64,000 bases of DNA from Pistricoccus aurantiacus (GTDB lineage: Bacteria > Pseudomonadota > Gammaproteobacteria > Pseudomonadales > Halomonadaceae). Under the pieces are notes generated by a model that was not told the DNA's origin, ran no database searches, and worked only from the letters and a program-made list of their open reading frames with translations. Positions 19,473-28,603 of this stretch are shown piece after piece (positions within the stretch are counted from its first letter, which is position 1; every line of letters starts with the position of its first letter). The translations under genes were made by a program, and so were the position numbers. The stretch is from the NCBI RefSeq assembly GCF_042682565.1, contig NZ_JBHUIC010000030.1. The stretch is one strand, 5' to 3'.

Positions 19473-20571
19473 ATGCTGGAAATCAACCCGCTGACCCAAC
19501 GCATCAAGGACCTGTCCCAGCGGACAGACGTCCTGAGGGGGTACCTTTGACTATGCCGAACGCAAGGATCGGCTAGAAGAGGTCACCCGCGAACTCGAGA
19601 ATCCGGACATCTGGAACGACCCGGCCTACGCCCAGAAACTCGGCAAGGAGCGCTCGAGCCTGGAGCAGATCGTCGCCACCATCGATGAGCTGGACCAGGG
19701 GCTTTCCGACAACGCCGATCTGCTCGAGCTGGCGGCGGAGGAAGACGACGAGGCGACCGTCGCGGAGGTCGAGAAGGAGTTGGACGGTCTGGACCGGTCC
19801 CTGGAAAAACTCGAGTTCCGGCGCATGTTTTCCGGCGAGATGGACGAGAACAACGCCTATCTCGACATTCAGGCCGGCTCCGGCGGCACCGAGGCACAGG
19901 ACTGGGCCAACATGCTGCTGCGCATGTATCTGCGCTGGGCGGAGCATCATGGCTTCAAGACGGATATCGTCGAACTCTCCGCCGGCGACGTGGCGGGCAT
20001 CAAGTCCGCGACGATCCATATCCAGGGCGATCATGCCTTCGGCTGGCTGCGCACGGAGACCGGCGTGCATCGGCTGGTGCGCAAGAGTCCCTTCGATTCC
20101 GGCGGGCGCCGCCATACCTCCTTTGCCTCCGTGTTCCTTTCCCCGGAAATCGACGACAGCTTCGAGGTGGATATCAATCCGGCGGATCTGCGTACGGACA
20201 CCTACCGCTCCAGCGGCGCCGGCGGCCAGCACGTCAACACCACGGATTCCGCAGTGCGCATCACCCACGAGCCCACCGGCATCGTGGTGGCCTGCCAGAG
20301 CCAGCGCAGCCAGCACGCCAACCGCGACTTCGCCATGAAGCAGCTCAAGGCGAGGCTCTACGAGCACGAAATGGAGAAGCGCAACGCCGCCAAGCAGCAG
20401 GCGGAGGACAGCAAGGCGGATATCGGCTGGGGCAGCCAGATCCGCTCCTACGTGCTCGACGACCAGCGCATCAAGGACCTGCGTACCGGGGTGCAGACCA
20501 GCAACTGCGATCGAGTGCTGGATGGGGATCTGGATCAGTTTATCGAAGCCAGTTTGAAGCAAGGCCTGTAG
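19473..20571 (+). CDS. prfB: Peptide chain release factor 2 (programmed +1 frameshift)
   Basis: Recognises UGA/UAA and triggers peptide release. Translation starts at ATG 19473 in frame with 25 codons, meets TGA at 19548-19550, and must shift +1 to continue from GAC at 19549, giving 365 residues, the same as E. coli RF2. The second frame carries the SPF stop-codon-reading motif (RKSPFDSGGRRHTS) and the catalytic GGQ (SSGAGGQHVNTT). An automatic call would begin at an internal start such as 19780. lysS follows 39 bases later, the usual prfB-lysS pairing. Confidence 0.97.
19536..19550 (+). promoter_or_regulatory. RF2 programmed frameshift site
   Basis: Shine-Dalgarno-like AGGGGG (19536-19541), then TAC and the slippery CTT-TGA-C at 19545-19551. 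This is the classical autoregulatory element: low RF2 leads to a pause at UGA and a +1 slip on CTT. Confidence 0.97.
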
Positions 20572-20610
20572 GCCACGGCTCTCCGCTCAAATTTCTAGAC
20601 AGGTAGTGAC

Positions 20611-22119
20611 ATGGCCAACCAGGACCAGACCCAGCAGGACGAGAACCATCTGATCGCGGAGCGCCGCGCCAAGCTCGCCGCCAACCGTGAGCGAGCCGCC
20701 GGTCTCGGCAGGAGCGCCTTTCCCAACGACTTTCGCCGGGACAGCCTGGCGGCGGAGCTGCAGGCGGAACTCGGCGACAAGGAGAAGACCGAGCTGGAAG
20801 CGCTGGGTCGCCAGGCGGCGGTGGCCGGGCGCATCCTTAGAAAGCGCGGGCCCTTTATCGTCATCCAGGACGTGTCCGGGCAGATCCAGCTCTACTTGGA
20901 CAAGAAGGGCCTGGCGCCGGAGGTGCTCGAGGAGGTCAAGGGCTGGGACATCGGCGATATCGTCGGCGCCCGGGGGCCGGTGCACAAGTCCGGCAAGGGC
21001 GATCTCTACGTGCTGATGGTCGATGCCCGGCTGCTGACCAAGAGCCTGCGCCCGCTGCCGGACAAGTTTCATGGCCTGACGGACATGGAAGCGCGCTATC
21101 GTCAGCGCTACGTGGACCTGATCATGAATCCCCAATCCCGCCGGGTCTTCGAGGTACGCGCCGGCATCATCTCGGCGATCCGTCGCTTCTTCGAAGCTCG
21201 GGGCTTCATGGAAGTGGAAACCCCGATGCTGCAACGCATTCCCGGCGGGGCCACCGCACGGCCCTTCGTCACTCATCACAACGCCCTGGGTATGGACATG
21301 TATCTGCGGGTGGCGCCGGAGCTCTATCTCAAGCGCCTGGTGGTAGGCGGCTTCGAGCGGGTCTTCGAGATCAACCGCAACTTCAGGAACGAAGGCCTGT
21401 CCACCCGGCACAATCCCGAATTCACCATGCTCGAGTTCTACTGGGCCTACGCGGACTATCGCGACCTGCTGGATCTGACCGAGGAAATGCTGCGCCAGGT
21501 CGCCCAGGAAGTTCTGGGCGACCTGGTTCTGACCTATCAAGGCACCGAGTACGACCTATCCCGCCCCTTCGCCCGGCTGACCCTGCGCCAGGCGATTCTC
21601 GAGCATGGCGAGAATATTCAGGAAAGCGACCTGGATAGCCTCGAGTCAGCGCGCGCGCTATGCAAGCGCCTGAGCATTCCCGTCAAGGAGAGCTGGGGCC
21701 TGGGCAAGCTGCAGACGGAGATCTTCGAGGCAGTCGCCGAGCCCAGGCTCGATCAGCCGACCTTCATTACCGAATATCCCGCGGAAGTCAGTCCTCTGGC
21801 CCGGCGCAACGACGCCAATTCCTTCGTCACCGACCGCTTCGAGTTCTTTGTCGGCGGCCGGGAAATCGCCAACGGCTTCTCCGAGCTCAACGACGCGGAA
21901 GACCAGGTGGAGCGTTTCAGGGCCCAGGTGGCGGAGAAGGACGCCGGCGACCTGGAAGCCATGTACTTTGACGCGGACTATGTGCGCGCCCTGGAATACG
22001 GCCTGCCGCCTACCGCCGGGGAAGGTATCGGCATCGATCGGCTGGTGATGCTGTTCACGGACAGCCCCTCGATCCGCGATGTGCTGCTTTTTCCGGCGAT
22101 GCGGCCGGAAACAGAGTAG
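20611..22119 (+). CDS. lysS: Lysyl-tRNA synthetase, class II
   Basis: Charges tRNA-Lys in the cytoplasm. The 502 residues match LysS. The N-terminal OB-fold anticodon-binding domain spans about 60-150 (VAGRILRKRGPFIVIQDVSG region). Class II motif 2 is FERVFEINRNFRNEGLSTRH with the following NPEFTMLEFYWAY, and motif 3 is GEGIGIDRLVMLFTDS near the C-terminus. The ATG is 39 bases after prfB, so the pair is likely cotranscribed. Confidence 0.97.
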   Translation: MANQDQTQQDENHLIAERRAKLAANRERAAGLGRSAFPNDFRRDSLAAELQAELGDKEKTELEALGRQAAVAGRILRKRGPFIVIQDVSGQIQLYLDKKGLAPEVLEEVKGWDIGDIVGARGPVHKSGKGDLYVLMVDARLLTKSLRPLPDKFHGLTDMEARYRQRYVDLIMNPQSRRVFEVRAGIISAIRRFFEARGFMEVETPMLQRIPGGATARPFVTHHNALGMDMYLRVAPELYLKRLVVGGFERVFEINRNFRNEGLSTRHNPEFTMLEFYWAYADYRDLLDLTEEMLRQVAQEVLGDLVLTYQGTEYDLSRPFARLTLRQAILEHGENIQESDLDSLESARALCKRLSIPVKESWGLGKLQTEIFEAVAEPRLDQPTFITEYPAEVSPLARRNDANSFVTDRFEFFVGGREIANGFSELNDAEDQVERFRAQVAEKDAGDLEAMYFDADYVRALEYGLPPTAGEGIGIDRLVMLFTDSPSIRDVLLFPAMRPETE

Positions 22120-22232
22120 GCCGCGCGAGCAGCTCGAGAGGAAGCGGCGGAATAAATTGGTAAGAGTCGCGGTGAGTGACCATAATGATCGACGTTTCCA
22201 GGTCGCGAAACGTCCGTCGAGGAGAAAGTCCG

Positions 22233-22619
22233 ATGAAACTGCTCAACCGCTCCGCTCTGAGCGTCAAGCCCACCCAGGACTTCGTGGACTGGGTCAACTC
22301 CCTGGCGCCCACCGTCGGCGACGATGATCTGACCCTCGACGACGTCAGCCGGGAAAGCACCGTCTATCTGATTCCCGAGATGGAGACTCAGGACGCCCTG
22401 GAAACCTTCGTGCGAGAGCGTTATCTGGATGTGCTCGAGTCGGAACTGCGTGCCTGGGAGGAAGACGAACTTCAGTGGCCGGAAAACCTCGACTGGGGAC
22501 TGTTCCAGCGCTTCCTGAGCGTCGAGCACAGCTACCTGGCCATCGACCTGGACAACGACACACCGCTGGAAATCGCCGAAGTCGACGATGCCCTGCTGCT
22601 GGACATGCAGCAGGACTGA
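22233..22619 (+). CDS. Conserved hypothetical acidic protein
   Basis: I do not recognise a named family. The start at 22233 has GGAGAAAG about 6 bases before it; a frame to 22176 lacks this. The 128 residues are acidic and soluble, without signal peptide or membrane helix. Visible blocks are KPTQDFVDWVNSL, VYLIPEMETQDALETFVRER and LDWGLFQRFLSVEHSYLAIDL. The even hydrophobic pattern and the Trp-rich PENLDWGLF suggest a small folded alpha/beta domain. It lies 113 bases downstream of lysS, same strand. Confidence 0.75.
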   Translation: MKLLNRSALSVKPTQDFVDWVNSLAPTVGDDDLTLDDVSRESTVYLIPEMETQDALETFVRERYLDVLESELRAWEEDELQWPENLDWGLFQRFLSVEHSYLAIDLDNDTPLEIAEVDDALLLDMQQD

Positions 22620-22694
22620 CTCGGGATAGAGGCTGGCCGAGGTGCCGGATAATTAATCCGCCAGCGCTACCTCGAAAGAGGCTATTTCAAAAAG

Positions 22695-23051
22695 TTATTT
22701 CGAAAGACGTCGAGCGTTGGCGGTAGTGCGCTTGTGCAGCGGCTTCAGGGTGCGTTGACCCGTGGTCCACCAAGGCGTCATTCGGCCGCCGCCGAGCATG
22801 TTCATCCAGGCCTTCTGCATCTGAAAGCCGACCTCCCAACTCGCCGCGAGTTTCTCCATCACCATGCGCTGGTTTTCCAGCATCATCGTCGGATCGAAGG
22901 GCGATTGGGTCTCCCACATCTTGGTGCGCGAGTCGATGGTCGAAAACGCGGTGCTCCACATTTCGAGGGCCATGGTGCCCAGCTTCCACACATCGAACAT
23001 GGCGTTAGGCGACATGGGTACCATGGCGGACATACGAACTTGCTTGCGCAT
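22695..23051 (-). CDS. Phasin-like protein A (118 residues)
   Basis: The start at 23051 is set by GGAGAG about 7 bases upstream. It is a paralogue of the protein at 27971-28327: both have exactly 118 residues, align without gaps and share VP-S/T-P--AM-DV, a central Met/Gln-rich helix (ENQRMVMEKLAASWEVGFQMQK) and the C-terminal block PWW-TG-R-L-PL--RTTANARRLS. No signal peptide or membrane span. The amphipathic, Met-rich helices and nearby phasin suggest a PHA-granule-associated role, which is inference. It is divergent from the HdeD-like gene. Confidence 0.7.
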   Translation of the reverse strand: MRKQVRMSAMVPMSPNAMFDVWKLGTMALEMWSTAFSTIDSRTKMWETQSPFDPTMMLENQRMVMEKLAASWEVGFQMQKAWMNMLGGGRMTPWWTTGQRTLKPLHKRTTANARRLSK

Positions 23052-23273
23052 TCTGCTCTCCATCAGTGCTGCCGAATCGCGAGATGCGAATCGAGTACCC
23101 ACAGTCTTACGCGGCTCTGTGCTGCGGTGCAATAACCCAAGTGGTCGGTTCAGAAAAATTACGCTGTCCGCCGCGCTTGGCCACTTGAAGACAGCTCGCC
23201 AAGCCTGTCGACGAGCGTTAGGCTAGGGTATGGCATGGTTTCTCAGGATAAATCCCTACAGGAGGTAGTTATC

Positions 23274-23834
23274 ATGGCGCTCCGCCCCCGTAATCCACTG
23301 CTTGATCATCTAGCCGGACACTGGAAGGAACTGCTGGTCGTCGGTGTCGTCTTTGCCCTGCTCGGCGCCCTGGGGCTCGGCGCGGTCGGCCTGTTCACCC
23401 TGGCCGGGGTGATGTGGTTCGGCATCATGATGCTGCTGGCGGGCTTGATACAGATTCTTCAGGCCTTCCGTAGTTCAGGCTTGACCCGCAGCCTGGTCTT
23501 TCTGGCGATGGGGCTGATCTATGCGTTACTGGGGCTTTACGCCATTCTCAACCCCGCCGGCGCGTCCTCGGCGCTGACGCTGGTCATCGCCATCTTCATC
23601 GGCCTGGTGGCGGTGCTGCGGCTGCTGCTCGCCTGGCAGCTCCGTGGCGCCGCCAATACCCTGTGGCCGATGCTGACGGGATTCGTGGGACTGCTGCTGG
23701 CCTGGATGATCTTCGCCCAGTGGCCTCAGTCCGGAGAGTGGGTGATCGGCCTGTTTCTCGCCATCGAGCTGCTGATGAACGGCATCATGCTGATCCTGCT
23801 GGCCTTTGCCGCCAAGGACAGGGAAATTCGGTAG
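23274..23834 (+). CDS. HdeD-like membrane protein (DUF308)
   Basis: The ATG at 23274 is preceded by a strong AGGAGG 9 bases upstream, giving 186 residues. About six hydrophobic helices in three pairs are visible (for example LLVVGVVFALLGALGLGAVG, LVFLAMGLIYALLGLYAIL, VIGLFLAIELLMNGIMLILL). This is the HdeD architecture linked to acid and density stress in enterobacteria. The exact function is unknown in most bacteria. It is divergent from the phasin-like gene, with the shared promoter in 23052-23273. Confidence 0.85.
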   Translation: MALRPRNPLLDHLAGHWKELLVVGVVFALLGALGLGAVGLFTLAGVMWFGIMMLLAGLIQILQAFRSSGLTRSLVFLAMGLIYALLGLYAILNPAGASSALTLVIAIFIGLVAVLRLLLAWQLRGAANTLWPMLTGFVGLLLAWMIFAQWPQSGEWVIGLFLAIELLMNGIMLILLAFAAKDREIR

Positions 23835-24044
23835 CGGAGGTCATGTTGTTGGGACTGTAAATGGCTTGTCCATATCTGCTCATGAATACGGTTGCGCCGA
23901 CGTTTCAATAGTACCGTCTTTGTTCATGGTATTATCCTGTTTATGGGCAGTTTACTAACAACGATTGTTGCCGTTGACGCGACAATGCATGCGCCTGGCA
24001 TATAAATGGTAAAAGCACGCCAAGGCGTATTCTTGTCTAACATT

Positions 24045-24800
24045 TCAGCCTGTTTTCCGCACCTGCTCCTGGAGCGAGAGATCCGCTACAATACGCGGCA
24101 TATGCAGGTAGGTAGTCTGAAACTCACCAAAAGTCTGAAGACGTTCCCAGTCAAGAATCGATACTCTATGACGGTGGATCTCAATCAGATTTTCCATCCG
24201 TAGATGACGAAGACAGCGATTGACATGCACCTTGGTCAGGCCAGTCGCATTACCCAGTTCTTCCTGAGTCAGAGGCATGTAAAAGCTGTAGTCGTCCGTA
24301 AGACCCGCAGCACGGGAGCGCATCATTATTTCACAAAAGAGGTGTGCTAAACGTACCGCGGCCGGGCGGCCGCCTTGACTGACCAGCCATTCTCGGAGAA
24401 TCGATTCATCCAACAGAGTCGACCAGAAAAAGGCTCGAGTGATATTGGGATAATAAAGATGAATATGATCGATTCTTTCCTGGGGAATCAGGGCGAGCTT
24501 GACTCTCGTTAGAGTACGAATCGAGTGATCCATGCGCGTCAGGATGGAGGCATTTAACGTGCTTAGATCTCCGGGCAACAGGAAACCCACGATATATTCC
24601 TTGCCATTCTCGAGGGTCTTGTAACGGCATGCCCAGCCGTTCATCAATAGATGGATGAAATCCGGTTTTTCCTCTTCTCGCTTGACATTGGTATTTTTTT
24701 CCAAATCAACCACTTTAGTAATCATCTTGCGCAGCACGTCCTTATCTCTAGAGGAAAGCGTTACGCAATTACTCAGTTTATGAATCATTTCGTCAATCAT
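24045..24800 (-). CDS. Crp/Fnr-family transcription regulator 1
   Basis: 251 residues: a cyclic-nucleotide-binding-like beta-roll at about 20-130 (FIHLLMNGWACRYKTLENGKEYIVGFLLPGDL) and a C-terminal helix-turn-helix at about 175-210 (LTQEELGNATGLTKVHVNRCLRHLR). It lacks the N-terminal cysteine set of oxygen-sensing Fnr and the cAMP-contact RSE motif of Crp, so the signal is unknown. The gene is visibly more AT-rich than its neighbours. It sits between the HdeD-like gene and the DUF2382 pair, suggesting it may regulate the stress genes around it. Confidence 0.88.
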   Translation of the reverse strand: MIDEMIHKLSNCVTLSSRDKDVLRKMITKVVDLEKNTNVKREEEKPDFIHLLMNGWACRYKTLENGKEYIVGFLLPGDLSTLNASILTRMDHSIRTLTRVKLALIPQERIDHIHLYYPNITRAFFWSTLLDESILREWLVSQGGRPAAVRLAHLFCEIMMRSRAAGLTDDYSFYMPLTQEELGNATGLTKVHVNRCLRHLRMENLIEIHRHRVSILDWERLQTFGEFQTTYLHMPRIVADLSLQEQVRKTG

Positions 24801-25319
24801 TTCAACACTCCTTTACCAAACTGCTGGCATGTAAGTACATGCTGATATCAAAAATGAAGTAACAGTTCGGCTTGTGTGGCCGGTCGCATCCGGTCAGAAC
24901 GCATCAGTCGAGTAGTTAGATCGGCTTGGCCATGGCGGGTCGATGTTTGTCGTTATGGATTCATTGAAATAAGAATTGATTGCCAGCGTCGGTGCGCTAT
25001 CGAACGTATAAGAAGTTTTTAATTATTTTTAGGATGATATTTCTAATTTTTTATTAGCTTCGCCGGTACGCATGAAAGCGCCATGACGAACGACGAGTAG
25101 TGGGGGACATGGGCGGCAGGGCGATCCGGTCAAAGGGTTGGGGTTGTATTCAGCACTATATTGGCGGTGTTCAGCAGGGACGATTGAGCGCGCCTATACT
25201 TGAAGGCACTGAGAAGTGAGCGCGATAGATACACGAAATGGAAATGAAAGATAAAATACGAGTTCGAGCGCTGACGGCATGCGGATGACGCCAGACGCTC
25301 GAATCAACAAACCCTTATT
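24801..25319. other. 519-base AT-rich spacer without a gene
   Basis: It holds the leftward promoter of Crp/Fnr regulator 1 and the 3' region of the DUF2382 genes. Apart from the hairpin at 25263-25303, I see no open frame with a ribosome site and no clear repeat. Confidence 0.6.
25263..25303 (-). terminator. Hairpin downstream of the DUF2382 operon
   Basis: Arms TTCGAGCG and CGCTCGAA pair perfectly over 8 bp, with an inner imperfect CTG-ACGGC/GACGCCAG stem. It begins 17 bases after the DUF2382 stop on the minus strand and is followed by a weakly T-rich stretch, so it is a plausible terminator. Confidence 0.5.
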
Positions 25320-26135
25320 TTAATTGTTGCGCTTTGCACCCTTCTTGCCGACATTCCGTTCACTGGGCGAACGACTCGCGCCATCTTTCCCGACCTGTTC
25401 GACATCCACATCTGTACGGCGGAGATCTTCCTTGACCGTCTCTTTCCGATCCGAGCCTTCCGTGCTCACGACGACTTCCTCGACGACTCGCGCTTCTTTA
25501 TCAACGACGACTTCCTCTTTGGTATCGCGTGCTTCCAGCTCGACTTCTCCGAATGCCAATTCCTCTTTCGTGGCTTTGCGATCGACGGGCCGACTGGAAA
25601 CATCCGTATGCTCTTCATGCAGATGCACGTCTTCTTCCACGGACTCGTCATAATTATGAGATGTCACGTTGACGCCGCCTTCGGTGGTTTCGCGCTTGCC
25701 CACTTTCAGCTCTTCTTCGACGATCGGAACCACGACTTCACCGTCGTGCTGTTCCGAGGAAAGCGAGCCTGAGCCGACGAGGTCGTCCGAGCTGCGCATG
25801 TCGATACCGGTCGGCTCAAAGCGTTCAATGATGCCCTGGGCGTGCTCGGCCTTCGCCTCACTGTCCACGTCGACTCTGAGCACGTTGTTGTCCTCGCCGC
25901 CGGCTTGTGAAGAGTTTTCCTCGTCATCGCTTCCCATGCCGAACAGCTTGCCGATCTTCTGACCCAGCGATTCATCCTCGTTGGAGTTGTCGCTCCTCGA
26001 TGAATCGGTGCTCGTGGTTTCCGACAGGGAGGTCAAGTGGGCGTCGGCGCGCGGAAAACCGGCATCCATCAACGCATTGAGCGCTTCTTCCGCGCGGTTC
26101 TGGTCTTGGAATGCTGCAACAATTGTCTGTTTCAT
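25320..26135 (-). CDS. DUF2382 stress protein (YsnF/AvaK type), long form
   Basis: 271 residues, very acidic and Glu/Asp/Ser-rich. The N-terminal 40 residues (MKQTIVAAFQDQNRAEEALNAL...) form a small alpha/beta module common in bacterial 'general stress' proteins. A low-complexity linker follows (about 45-80), then the DUF2382 repeat region from about 133 (EVVVPIVEEELKVGKRETTEGGV). AGAGGG precedes the ATG. It lies 50 bases downstream of the shorter DUF2382 gene, same operon. Members are linked to general stress in other bacteria, but no biochemical function is established. Confidence 0.85.
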   Translation of the reverse strand: MKQTIVAAFQDQNRAEEALNALMDAGFPRADAHLTSLSETTSTDSSRSDNSNEDESLGQKIGKLFGMGSDDEENSSQAGGEDNNVLRVDVDSEAKAEHAQGIIERFEPTGIDMRSSDDLVGSGSLSSEQHDGEVVVPIVEEELKVGKRETTEGGVNVTSHNYDESVEEDVHLHEEHTDVSSRPVDRKATKEELAFGEVELEARDTKEEVVVDKEARVVEEVVVSTEGSDRKETVKEDLRRTDVDVEQVGKDGASRSPSERNVGKKGAKRNN

Positions 26136-26185
26136 GATAATTCCCTCTACATTTTGAACCTGTCAGCGGGAATCGCTGCCAGGGT

Positions 26186-26650
26186 TCAGTCCTGATTTCC
26201 GGTTTTACCGGGTGTTTCCGAGTCATCGAAGTGTTCGACCGTGACTTCCTCGGCACGCAACACCACATGCTGCGGTTCATGATGTACCTCATGGCGCAGG
26301 CGCGTGACATGCAGCTCTTCCTTGAGCACCGTTCGTTTTTGGATGACCAGAACCTCTTCCAGTACGGGAATGATCGTCGTCTCGCCCTCCTGCCGAATCG
26401 TGGGCAGTTCAGCGGTTTCCTCGATCAAGGCATCGAACGGAATCCTTTCCACCGATACTTCTTCGCCGAAAAGCGGCTCGTCTATAATCTCTTCGTGTTC
26501 CCGTACCGTTTTTCGAACACGCACGCCGGTTCCGGTTTCGACCGTGCGCTTTTGTACGCTGAGATTCTCGTGCACGACCGGGATGATGGCTGGTTCGTCA
26601 ACCGGGTGATCGGAAGGTTCGGCATTACCGCCGGTATGCTTATTGCACAT
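26186..26650 (-). CDS. DUF2382 stress protein (YsnF/AvaK type), short form
   Basis: 154 residues containing an internal duplication. The unit PAIIPVVHENLSVQKRTVE followed by an acidic RVRKTVREHEEIIDEP half recurs as TTIIPVLEEVLVIQKRTV with LHVTRLRHEVHHEP, about 57 residues apart. That is two DUF2382 half-repeats, predicted beta-hairpins of alternating acidic and hydrophobic residues. The ATG at 26650 has no strong ribosome site. First gene of a two-gene operon with the long form. Confidence 0.82.
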   Translation of the reverse strand: MCNKHTGGNAEPSDHPVDEPAIIPVVHENLSVQKRTVETGTGVRVRKTVREHEEIIDEPLFGEEVSVERIPFDALIEETAELPTIRQEGETTIIPVLEEVLVIQKRTVLKEELHVTRLRHEVHHEPQHVVLRAEEVTVEHFDDSETPGKTGNQD

Positions 26651-27066
26651 ATATAGGCCACGTACGGTTGATTTTGATTTCTTGCAGCCGGACAGTCAGC
26701 AATATCGATTGAAAAGATTTAAATCAAAGAATAATCGGCCGTATTTTAGCTGTCTGTATGACAGCACACATTTGGCCGATTTAATTTGGCTCAACATCGA
26801 TCATGCTTCAACTCATGAGCTGGCGTTAAAATATATATACAACACCTGTTCACGATATATTAAACATCTATTATTGGTCGTTATGTTCGATCCTGTGTAC
26901 GAGTTTGATCTAAACGCTTGCACCAGAATATTCATTTAATTGATATAAGTTAGTTTTCAAGCCCAAGGCACTTTTCCATGTGCATCAACTCGCTAGATCG
27001 CAGATAGATTGTTGGGAAATAATTACACGATGGATCCGTTTGCTACATTAGCCAGCGGCAGACATC
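26651..27066. other. 416-base AT-rich spacer without a convincing gene
   Basis: Low-GC DNA with TATATATAC-like tracts upstream of the DUF2382 operon. A 98-codon frame exists on the plus strand (26643-26939), but it has no ribosome site or recognisable protein pattern and is best read as non-coding. It probably contains the DUF2382 promoter. Confidence 0.55.
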
Positions 27067-27540
27067 TTATTTCTTGCTGGAAGAGGACTTGGTGTCTTTG
27101 GCGCTTTCCTTGGCTTCCTTTTCACCTTTTTCTACTTCTTCTTCCATTTTCTGCTGGCCGCGCTCCATGTTCTTCTCGGTGGCTTCCTGGCCACGCTGCA
27201 TGGCGTCCTGCGTCACTTCCTGGTTTTGCTGCATGAATTCCTGGCTGATGGAGCGGACTTCTTCCATGTCGGACTTCATTTGCTCGCTGACTTTTTTAGC
27301 GGCTTCCTGCTGCTCTTCCATATAGCTTTGCAGGTCTTCAGCATTTTTCACGTCTAAAGCAGAACGCATCTGCTGAAATCCAAGCTCAGCGTAATTATTA
27401 AGCGCCCCGCGCTGAACGTTAGCTAGCTTCTCGGTGTAATCGAGCATCTTGCCGGCTAAAGAACGAGCCGGGTCAGCGAAGACGGAGGCAAACTGCTGTT
27501 GAGCCTGATCGACATTCTCTTTTACATTAGTGTTAGCCAT
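27067..27540 (-). CDS. phaP: Phasin family protein
   Basis: The ATG at 27540 has AAAGG upstream; a longer frame to 27729 runs into AT-rich spacer. Of 157 residues, the Phasin_2-type domain occupies about 5-115, all helical (FASVFADPARSLAGKMLDYT, LNNYAELGFQQMRSALDVKN). A charged, coiled-coil-prone tail follows, ending in a Lys/Ser-rich KDTKSSSSKK. Phasins coat polyhydroxyalkanoate granules and control their number and size. No PHA synthase gene is in the window, so the symbol rests on family resemblance. Confidence 0.82.
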   Translation of the reverse strand: MANTNVKENVDQAQQQFASVFADPARSLAGKMLDYTEKLANVQRGALNNYAELGFQQMRSALDVKNAEDLQSYMEEQQEAAKKVSEQMKSDMEEVRSISQEFMQQNQEVTQDAMQRGQEATEKNMERGQQKMEEEVEKGEKEAKESAKDTKSSSSKK

Positions 27541-27970
27541 TATAATACCTTTTACATTTGGGGTTAAAACATCTGTCGAGCAAGGAGTTATTGCTCTGAT
27601 ACCATTAACTAGTCTAGGCGCGATATTGCTATATAGATAGTCATATATATCAACTTTTGAGAAAGTTTTAAAAATTATTGTCTTGATGTTAACTAAATAC
27701 TGATGGAGAAGTTTAAACAGCGACTGCACGTTTAACGGCTCAACTCTTGCCTGACATCATGCGCCGCCATGATAAACAAGCAGCCGGTTGTAAGCGTCCG
27801 TGTCATGATTCGATGAATAGCGTGGACCGTCGTTTCGCCGCTTTTCGATGACGTAGAAAAAAGCGGGTCATTTCCTCGAAGGCTTCCGAATCTTACACCT
27901 AGCGACATTGTGAGCAGATGATCAAGAAAACCTTTCCCTATCTATTGTGGCATCGTCGTAGAGCCGATCG
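27541..27970. other. 430-base AT-rich spacer without a gene
   Basis: It contains the phasin promoter region and the 3' flank of the second phasin-like gene. I find no frame with a ribosome site and no clear hairpin. Confidence 0.55.
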
Positions 27971-28327
27971 TCAATCGCGTGAAAGTCGTCGAGAGTTGGC
28001 GGTGGTGCGGTAATACAGCGGCCGCAGGGCTCGGCGCCCGGTTACCCACCAGGGATAGAACTTGCCCGCTGACATGTCGAGCAGGTTTTTCTGCATTTCC
28101 AGGCCGACTTCCATGCTTGCCTGCATCTTTTCCGTCACCATGAGCTGATTTTCCTGCATCATCTCTGGGCTAGTGGGGAATTGGGTCAGCCACAGATTAT
28201 TACGCAGGGTAATGGTCGAAGTGGCGGAGGAAAGCATTTCCATCGCCATCATGCTGACGTTATAGACATCCATCATGGCCAATGGCGTCAGCGGGACCAG
28301 GCTGGGGATACGGTTTTTATTGCTCAT
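27971..28327 (-). CDS. Phasin-like protein B (118 residues)
   Basis: Start chosen at 28327 (MSNKNRIPSLVPLTPLAM) because it gives exactly the 118 residues of the paralogue at 22695-23051 and has AGGAC upstream. A longer frame to 28438 is not supported. Shared blocks are VPLTPLAMMDV, ENQLMVTEKMQASMEVGLEMQK and PWWVTGRRALRPLYYRTTANSRRLS. No signal peptide. Probably a granule- or stress-associated helical protein like its sister (inference). The two copies flank the HdeD/DUF2382/phasin genes. Confidence 0.7.
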   Translation of the reverse strand: MSNKNRIPSLVPLTPLAMMDVYNVSMMAMEMLSSATSTITLRNNLWLTQFPTSPEMMQENQLMVTEKMQASMEVGLEMQKNLLDMSAGKFYPWWVTGRRALRPLYYRTTANSRRLSRD

Positions 28328-28603
28328 GAAGTAAGTGTCCTGAGGGAGAAAAAAGAAAGATTCGTCCGTGCCTATTCGGTTTTCTTCCATATCCCTGCCA
28401 ATAAGGCGTGGGGTCTTTTTCTTGTTTCGGTCCAACATGAATTTTCCAGAGTCAAAGGGAAGAAAACTCGCATCTGGTCAGGAGCACCATAGCTGCAGCG
28501 ATGCGCTGCAACACTGATCTGGGTTAGCCTTCCCCCGCCAAAAGTAGAGAGGTGCGTCGGCTCCCTAACTCGCTTCTCCTGCGACGTAGACTTAGGGCTT
28601 GCT

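Noticed and set aside
24017..24028. ACGCC-AA-GGCGT palindrome after Crp/Fnr regulator 1
   Set aside because: A two-base loop cannot form a normal terminator hairpin; too short to interpret.
26643..26939. 98-codon frame in the AT-rich spacer
   Set aside because: No ribosome site, no protein-like pattern, and composition typical of spacer.
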